Source: Lutibacter sp. (GTDB taxonomy: Bacteria > Bacteroidota > Bacteroidia > Flavobacteriales > Flavobacteriaceae). From it: a DNA stretch of 38,379 nt. Numbering within the stretch: position 1 is the stretch's first letter; the number at the start of each line of letters is the position of its first letter. The translations under genes were made by a program, and so were the position numbers. The notes beneath the pieces are model-generated. The model was not told the DNA's origin, ran no database searches, and was given only the letters and a program-made list of their open reading frames with translations. Location of the stretch: positions 1-38,379 of the forward strand of contig JACUUQ010000003.1 of the NCBI GenBank assembly GCA_014859175.1, written 5' to 3'. Shown here in pieces: positions 33,435 to 38,379 of the stretch.

Positions 33435-34712
33435 TTACTGACTATTTTTCGCAAAAGATTTGAGGTCATTTCCTGTTGGTTCTTCAAAAATTTCCAGGTC
33501 AAAATAAGGGACAGAAGCAATCACATGGTCAAAAATATCGGCCATAATGGCTTCAAAGTTTTCCCAGCGTTTGTCGCTTATAAAACAATAAATTTCCAAC
33601 GGAATTCCTTTTGCTGTTGGTTCCAGCTGCCTAACCATTAACGTAAGATCTTTATTCACGGCAGAATTCTCCTGTAAATAGCCATTCAAATATTTTCTGA
33701 AAATACCAAAGTTGGTTTGGTTTCTTCCGTTAATCAACACCGATTTATCTGCTGAAGTTTTTTCATTATACTTCAAAATTTCGCGCTGTCTGTGCTCAAT
33801 ATAAGATTTTACCAATTGAATTTTTTTGTATTCCTCAATCTTTTCATCCGTTAAAAATTTGATGGAAGACTGTTTTATGAGCACGGATCTTTTTATGCGT
33901 CTTCCGCCAGATTCTTGCATTCCGCGCCAGTTTTGAAAAGAATCGGAAATTAGGCTGTAAGTTGGAATTGTGGTATAGGTATTGTCCCAGTTTTGAACGA
34001 GTACCGTTGCCAAATTTATGTCGGTCACAAAACCATCGGCACCAAATTTGTTGTAAGTAATCCAATCGCCAATGCGCACAATATCGTTAACGGATACTTG
34101 AATTGAGGCTACAAATCCTAAAATTGTGTCCTTAAAAATTAACAAAATCACTGCGGAAGCCGCGCCAAGCGTGGCAAAACTCATAATATCCTTTCCTGTT
34201 AACTGATATACAATAAAAATGGCGGCTATTCCCCAAAAAAACAACATCACAACCTGAATATAACTTTCTAAAGGCTTGTCTTTATATTTTTCTTTGGTGC
34301 GCAAATATTTTTGGGTCGATCTTAAAAAACTTCGAAAAATTTTAACAATTAACACCACGCCATAAACATTAATGGCAATGCTAAAAACATTCAGTAAAAT
34401 TGGATAACCGCTTAAAATAAAGGGAATGCTGAATTTTAAAAAATACAAAGGAATAATGTGCGCAATATACCTTGGAAATTTACTTTGTGCCAAAAAATCA
34501 TCAAAAGCAGTTTTGGTTTGAAGTGAAAATAATTTAAAGGATACAACAATTATTTTACGTAAAATTCTATCGAGAAACAATACCGTCAAACCAAGAAATA
34601 TAATGGTTACCACCAAATTTATGGAACTCGCCCAAAAAGGAATCATTCCTTTTTCAACCAAATATTTTTCAATAAAGTCTGTGAAAGTTGTAATCTCGAA
34701 ATCCTTTAACAT
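33435..34712 (-). CDS. MscS-family mechanosensitive channel, YbdG-like
   Basis: This 425-residue inner-membrane protein has five hydrophobic helices in the first 200 residues, including a pore-helix-like segment (FATLGAASAVILLIFKDTILGFVAS). The MscS beta domain (GDWITYNKFGADGFVTDINLATVLVQNWDNT) and the YbdG-type sequence IPTYSLISDSFQNWRGMQESGGRRIKRS follow. YbdG/MscM channels release solutes on hypoosmotic shock. Its ATG is three bases past the stop of the small DUF3817 gene, so the two form an operon. Confidence 0.93.
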   Translation of the reverse strand: MLKDFEITTFTDFIEKYLVEKGMIPFWASSINLVVTIIFLGLTVLFLDRILRKIIVVSFKLFSLQTKTAFDDFLAQSKFPRYIAHIIPLYFLKFSIPFILSGYPILLNVFSIAINVYGVVLIVKIFRSFLRSTQKYLRTKEKYKDKPLESYIQVVMLFFWGIAAIFIVYQLTGKDIMSFATLGAASAVILLIFKDTILGFVASIQVSVNDIVRIGDWITYNKFGADGFVTDINLATVLVQNWDNTYTTIPTYSLISDSFQNWRGMQESGGRRIKRSVLIKQSSIKFLTDEKIEEYKKIQLVKSYIEHRQREILKYNEKTSADKSVLINGRNQTNFGIFRKYLNGYLQENSAVNKDLTLMVRQLEPTAKGIPLEIYCFISDKRWENFEAIMADIFDHVIASVPYFDLEIFEEPTGNDLKSFAKNSQ

Positions 34713-34715
34713 TTT

Positions 34716-34991
34716 TTAAAGTTTTAAATATTTTTTATCGATATAAATATAGCCAAATGGAATTAAGGAAGCGAACATCACTATGCCAAAAGTTTTTATG
34801 CTCCATTTTAATTCATAAAAAACCATGATGACCATAACCACAAACAGCAAAAATAAAACACCGTGTACCATGCCAACAACCTTCACCATTTGCGGCAAGT
34901 TCCAAATATATTTTAAAGGCATGGCTAAAAACAACAATACCAATAGTGAAAATCCTTCAATAAGCGTAATAATTCTAAATGCTTTAATCAT
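34716..34991 (-). CDS. DUF3817 small membrane protein
   Basis: This 91-residue protein has three predicted membrane helices. It begins FRIITLIEGFSLLVLLFLAMPLKY and contains the VHGVLFLLFV segment with a conserved His, both typical of DUF3817. Members are often fused to or encoded near transporters, but their function is unknown. It lies just before the MscS gene in the same transcript. Confidence 0.82.
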   Translation of the reverse strand: MIKAFRIITLIEGFSLLVLLFLAMPLKYIWNLPQMVKVVGMVHGVLFLLFVVMVIMVFYELKWSIKTFGIVMFASLIPFGYIYIDKKYLKL

Positions 34992-35067
34992 TTTATTTAA
35001 TTTTTTTAGTTGCGTGCAAATTTAAAGCTTAAAAGCTTATGTGTATCGTTTATTCGTGTTTTTATAA

Positions 35068-35109
35068 ACACAAAAAAGCAACCAATTTAAATTGGTTGCT
35101 TTTTTGTGT
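35068..35109 (-). terminator. bidirectional terminator after the E2 gene
   Basis: A perfect 42-base palindrome: ACACAAAAAAGCAACCAATTT followed by its complement. Both strands read a GC-containing stem followed by TTTTTT. It lies 38 bases after the E2 stop and separates that gene from the DUF3817/MscS operon. Confidence 0.9.
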
Positions 35110-35147
35110 TTTCATATTTTGCCTATAACAATTTAACGATGAGTGTC

Positions 35148-36467
35148 TTAAAAGTCAGATTTTACATCCCAGGCTTCCAAACTTTCTTTAACCGCTTTGA
35201 TAAACATGCCTCCCAAAGCGCCATTTACCACGCGATGGTCATAAGAATGGGAGACAAACATTTTATGGCGTATTCCTATAAAATCGCCATCAGGCGTTTC
35301 AATAACGGCCGGCACTTTACGCACAGCGCCCAAGGCTAAAATAGCCACTTGCGGCTGGTTGATGATGGGCGTTCCAAAAACGCTGCCAAAACTGCCGACA
35401 TTGGTTACGGTATAAGTTCCTCCCTGAATGTCATCGGGTTTTAATTGTCCTTTTCTTGCGCGGTTGGCCAAATCATTTACGGCTTTGGTCATTCCAACCA
35501 AATTCAACTGATCTGCATTTTTAATAACCGGCACAATTAAATTTCCGTCGGCCAAAGAAGCAGCCATTCCTAAATTAATCGCTTTTCTTTTGATAATTTT
35601 ATCTCCATCAACAGAAATGTTGACCATTGGGAATTTTTTAATAATATTGGCAACTGCCATCATAAAAATGGGTGTGTAGGTAATCTTTTCTCCTTCACGC
35701 GCAAAAAACTGGTCTTTAACGCGATCTCTCCATTTTACAATATTGGTAACATCAACTTCAATAAAGGATTGAACGTGCGCGGAAGTTTGAACGGAAGCCA
35801 CCATATGATGCGCCACCATTTTACCCATTCGGCTCATTTCAATAATTTCATCTTCTCCGCTCACCGATATTGGCGCCGCTGTTTTAACAGTTTCAGTTGC
35901 CGCTGTTTTTGGTTGTTGAACTTCCGCAATAATTTCTTTTTGAACCGGCTTGGCGACGCTTCGGCCGCTTTCAATATAGGCCAAAATATCATTTTTGGTC
36001 ACCCGGTCGTCTTTTCCAGTGCCGATAATTGCTTCCAGTTCTTCCATGGAAACATTTTCAGTGGCGGCAATGTTCCTTACTAAAGGCGAAAAGAATTTAC
36101 CCGATTCTGAAACTTTGCCAATCTTCTTGGCTTCAATGGCATTTTCAACTTCTTTCTCAATAATTGTTGCTTCATCTATAATTTCATCTGAATGCGTTGC
36201 GACAATTTTTTCTTCGGCACTATCACCCAAGGTTTCAATTATTGCAATGGTGTCACCAACTTTTACCACGGCATCCACCTCAAATAAAATTTCAACCAAA
36301 GTTCCTTCCACATCACTTGGCACTTCAGAATCAACTTTATCAGTGGCTATTTCAACAATGGCCTCATCCATTTCTATAGGATCTCCTATGTTTTTTAACC
36401 AAGAAGTTATGGTTGCTTCTGCAACGCTTTCCCCCATTTTAGGAAGTTTTATTTCGAATCTTGCCAT
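35148..36467 (-). CDS. 2-oxo acid dehydrogenase E2, lipoyl dihydrolipoamide acyltransferase
   Basis: This 439-residue protein has one lipoyl domain (1-80, EIATDKVDSEV with lipoyl-lysine K44), a flexible linker, an E1/E3-binding domain (about 125-167, FFSPLVRNIAATENVSMEELE) and a linker rich in A, T and V. The catalytic acyltransferase domain (about 205-439) follows. The catalytic end reads SYDHRVVNG (His about 411): the usual DHRVxDG has Asn in place of Asp. The single lipoyl domain and sequence style fit branched-chain or 2-oxoglutarate E2 of Bacteroidota; which one cannot be decided without E1 neighbours. A TAATTTTG box lies 25 bases upstream of the ATG. Confidence 0.93.
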   Translation of the reverse strand: MARFEIKLPKMGESVAEATITSWLKNIGDPIEMDEAIVEIATDKVDSEVPSDVEGTLVEILFEVDAVVKVGDTIAIIETLGDSAEEKIVATHSDEIIDEATIIEKEVENAIEAKKIGKVSESGKFFSPLVRNIAATENVSMEELEAIIGTGKDDRVTKNDILAYIESGRSVAKPVQKEIIAEVQQPKTAATETVKTAAPISVSGEDEIIEMSRMGKMVAHHMVASVQTSAHVQSFIEVDVTNIVKWRDRVKDQFFAREGEKITYTPIFMMAVANIIKKFPMVNISVDGDKIIKRKAINLGMAASLADGNLIVPVIKNADQLNLVGMTKAVNDLANRARKGQLKPDDIQGGTYTVTNVGSFGSVFGTPIINQPQVAILALGAVRKVPAVIETPDGDFIGIRHKMFVSHSYDHRVVNGALGGMFIKAVKESLEAWDVKSDF

Positions 36468-36491
36468 TTTCTATAATTTGGTTTTGGTGAA

Positions 36492-36499
36492 CAAAATTA
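36492..36499 (-). promoter_or_regulatory. candidate -7 box of the E2 gene
   Basis: TAATTTTG on the minus strand matches TAnnTTTG and sits 25 bases before the ATG. The -33 region reads CAAA rather than TTTG. Confidence 0.35.
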
Positions 36500-36854
36500 C
36501 AAAAAAAATGAGCTCTTTTTGAATTGTGATAATTAAATTTAAAAATATAGTTTTTTATTTTTTGCCACTTTCATAATTTCAATAATAAAAATCATTTAAA
36601 TATTATATATAATCTAATTTTAAATACAAATTTATTTACAATGCATAAAATTGTCATTAGACTTAAATCAATTGATTTAAAATTTGAATCATTTACAACA
36701 ATCAAAAATTACTTTGTAACAATTGTAGCGTTAAAATTGCGTTAAATTATCTATTAATTTTTAGAATATAAATTATAGTATTGATAATCAATATTTTAAA
36801 AATTAAAAAAGATGACTTTTATCATAATAATACGAAAAACATGTTCTTAAATTT

Positions 36855-36886
36855 ATTAGATATTTAAAAACAAACAAATATCTAAT
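36855..36886 (+). promoter_or_regulatory. 11-bp hairpin directly before the hexaheme start codon
   Basis: ATTAGATATTT and AAATATCTAAT pair perfectly around a 10-base A/C loop. The 3' arm ends three bases before the ATG at 36890, so the folded form would cover the ribosome entry region. Confidence 0.55.
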
Positions 36887-36889
36887 ATT

Positions 36890-37924
36890 ATGAAAAATTT
36901 AAAATTAATAGGTTTCTTGATGATTTTAGCATCAAGCTTAATGTTTATTCAATGTACCAGTGAGGCTATTCCTGGAACAGCCGGTATTGATGGCACTAAC
37001 GGTCTTGACGGTGCAGATGGCCTTAACGGTGTTGGTGTCCAAGAATGTGTTGCTTGTCACAGCAATACTCACAGAGATGCAATTTATGATGCATTCGCCT
37101 TATCTCAGCATGCTGAAGGCGCAACAGTTGCTTACGCAGGTGGTCGAGATTCTTGTTCTCGTTGCCATTCAAATGAAGGTTACGTAAACTTTATTACCGG
37201 AAAAACAGCAGTTGCTATTGCAAACCCTACTGCTATTTCTTGTACTACTTGCCACAACAAACACAGTAGTTTCGACTTCGTAAATGATGGCAATGACTTA
37301 GCTTTGAGAAATATAGGTCCTACACCTTTAGATTTAACAGATGTTGGTTACGTAATAGATTACGGTAATAAAAGCAACGTCTGCGTTTCTTGTCACCAAC
37401 CAAGATCAAAAGCTCCGGTGGATGCAGATAATGATGGACTTTATTTACAAGCCAATTCAAGATTTTATCCTCATTATGGTGGTCAATCCACTATGCTAGA
37501 AGGAATTCAAGGCGCTGTTATTGCAAATGGTTCTACTCCTATTCCTGCAGCAGGATCAGCCGCACACAGAACTGGTGCTTCTTGTACCGCTTGTCATATG
37601 GGCGCATCAACTGATGGAGGAGAAGCTGGTTTGCATACATTTAATGCAAGTTTTTCCGCTCCAATATGTAAAACTTGCCATACTGCAGTACCAACTGAAG
37701 TTGCTGGTTTGGCTGCCGATATGGCCACCTTACACGATAAATTATTTGAGCTTGGTTTGATAGCGGAAGATGGATCTACATTAAAACAAACCGAATTAAT
37801 TCCTTTTAAAACTGCGCAAGCATTGTGGAATTATAAAACTGTTGAAGAAGACCATAGCCACGGCGTGCATAATCCAAATTATGCAAAAGCATTAATTAAA
37901 AATGCTCTTGAAGCAGTTAACTAA
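36890..37924 (+). CDS. hexaheme c-type cytochrome lipoprotein with collagen-like linker
   Basis: This 344-residue protein has a lipoprotein signal (MFIQC, C22). Seven Gly-X-Y triplets (about 29-49, GTAGIDGTNGLDGADGLNG) precede six CxxCH heme motifs: CVACH, CSRCH, CTTCH, CVSCH, CTACH and CKTCH. Extra histidines (HNKHSS, SQHAEG, HYGG, HTFN) can give bis-His ligation as in multiheme electron carriers. It resembles outer-membrane or surface multiheme cytochromes that pass electrons across the envelope, but no catalytic enzyme is adjacent. Another c-type cytochrome gene follows after a terminator. Confidence 0.9.
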   Translation: MKNLKLIGFLMILASSLMFIQCTSEAIPGTAGIDGTNGLDGADGLNGVGVQECVACHSNTHRDAIYDAFALSQHAEGATVAYAGGRDSCSRCHSNEGYVNFITGKTAVAIANPTAISCTTCHNKHSSFDFVNDGNDLALRNIGPTPLDLTDVGYVIDYGNKSNVCVSCHQPRSKAPVDADNDGLYLQANSRFYPHYGGQSTMLEGIQGAVIANGSTPIPAAGSAAHRTGASCTACHMGASTDGGEAGLHTFNASFSAPICKTCHTAVPTEVAGLAADMATLHDKLFELGLIAEDGSTLKQTELIPFKTAQALWNYKTVEEDHSHGVHNPNYAKALIKNALEAVN

Positions 37925-37945
37925 ATTCCAAAATATATAGTTATT

Positions 37946-37988
37946 AAAGTTCGGGAGTTATAAAATTTCTGTAACAACCGAACTTTTT
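37946..37988 (+). terminator. terminator of the hexaheme gene
   Basis: AAAGTTCGG pairs with CCGAACTTT, followed by further T residues. The loop is 23 bases. It lies 21 bases past the stop codon and before the next cytochrome gene. Confidence 0.7.
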
Positions 37989-38084
37989 CAACTTATATCA
38001 TAAATCGTTTTTAACAAATTTGAAACATACGTTTTCAATTTCATTTTGTAAAAAACAAGTGTTTATTTAATTAAAAAACTAAAA

Positions 38085-38379
38085 ATGAAAAAAATATTTC
38101 AAATTTTATTAATCGTATGCGCGGGTTTAGCGATGAACTCTTGTTATTATAATGAATTAATAGAAAGGCCTATTCCTGAATTGCCTGCTGATGTAGAAAT
38201 TTTATTTGGAACCCAAATACAACCTTTTTTCACGAACAGTTGTGCCGGTTGCCATAATGCCAGCAGAAATCCAGATTTAAGAGAAGGTTTTGCTTATAAC
38301 GCTCTTGTGCCGCAATATGTTACCGCCAATAACGCTGATGCAAGTCCATTGTATGTTAAACTAGAAGGCGGTCATCAAA
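38085..38379 (+). CDS. c-type cytochrome lipoprotein, 3'-truncated by the window
   Basis: This gene is absent from the ORF track because it has no stop in the window. It opens at ATG 38085 with a lipoprotein signal (MKKIFQILLIVCAGLAMNSC, C20), then reads PADVEILFGTQIQPFFTNSC with heme motif CAGCH (53-57). The segment ASPLYVKLEGGHQ matches single-heme lipoproteins of the planctomycete-type cytochrome c (PSCyt) class, in which the heme cysteine follows an IQPFF-like helix. 98 codons are visible. It probably belongs with the hexaheme lipoprotein upstream in surface electron transfer, although a terminator lies between them. Confidence 0.85.
   Translation, partial: MKKIFQILLIVCAGLAMNSCYYNELIERPIPELPADVEILFGTQIQPFFTNSCAGCHNASRNPDLREGFAYNALVPQYVTANNADASPLYVKLEGGHQ

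Larger units (their letters stand above)
36468..36889. other. 422-base very AT-rich intergenic leader before the hexaheme gene
   Basis: No ORF is supported. A weak promoter candidate, TTTG (36683-36686) and TACTTTG (36710-36716), has a long 23-base spacer. It would give a leader of roughly 165 bases ending in the hairpin at the start codon. TATTGAT-A-ATCAATA near 36779 is a short palindrome. Confidence 0.5.

Noticed and set aside
36775-36795. TTGATAATCAA as an Fnr box before the hexaheme gene
   Set aside because: The half-sites are one base apart rather than four, and such palindromes are common in AT-rich DNA.
1-38379. CRISPR arrays, tRNA or rRNA genes, integrase or transposase genes
   Set aside because: No regularly spaced direct repeats, cloverleaf, conserved rRNA segments or DDE/tyrosine-recombinase motifs were seen in the ORF track or in the gaps.

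Overview
The window looks like a chromosomal segment from a member of the Bacteroidota, most likely the Flavobacteriaceae. It is AT-rich, mostly lacks Shine-Dalgarno sequences, and has Bacteroidota-type promoter boxes (TTTG/TTG, about 19 bp, TAnnTTTG). It also carries lineage-typical families: GLPGLI protein, TonB-dependent receptors with carboxypeptidase-like N-domains, a BT0820-type HAD protein, menaquinone genes and flavobacterial LptD/TamB. All calls come from reading the translated sequence; no database search was run.

Layout. 1-850: 3' part of a YebC-family gene and a small zinc-ribbon membrane protein. 880-4038 (-): menC, a CPBP protease and menE, tightly coupled. 4114-5729: a fatty-acid hydroxylase family protein (+) and an UPF0173 metallo-hydrolase (-). 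5843-8830 (-): a probable copper-acquisition module, made of an OprC/NosA-like TonB receptor that keeps both halves of the CxxxM/HxM copper site, and a small Cys/His-rich protein with a Crp/Fnr-like palindrome at its promoter. 8845-13528 (-): the most unusual region. A cassette of a secreted four-Cys peptide, a GLPGLI protein and an outer-membrane barrel lies between intact menA and a second, diverged, still in-frame copy of the menA 3' end. 13529-17036 (-): menA and two HdrB/HdrC-like Fe-S proteins with a HAD protein between them. 17088-22117: MCE protein, amidase and LptD (envelope). 22393-25191: RidA, then pfkA-gapA-mgsA (glycolysis and the methylglyoxal shunt). 25260-30597 (-): nucleotidyltransferase and TamB. 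30686-31720: tsaD. 32109 onward: diheme lipoprotein, YbdG-type MscS channel with a DUF3817 protein (-), lipoyl E2 acyltransferase (-), a hexaheme lipoprotein with a collagen-like linker, and a truncated c-type cytochrome lipoprotein at the window edge.

How the parts fit. Menaquinone synthesis (menA, menC, menE), Fe-S/heme electron carriers and three cytochrome lipoproteins point to respiratory electron transfer. MCE, amidase, LptD and TamB form an outer-membrane maintenance set. The best candidate for an undescribed system is the peptide/GLPGLI/barrel cassette beside the menA duplication. The two menA ends differ mainly at synonymous sites, so they probably evolved in separate genomes before being brought together here.
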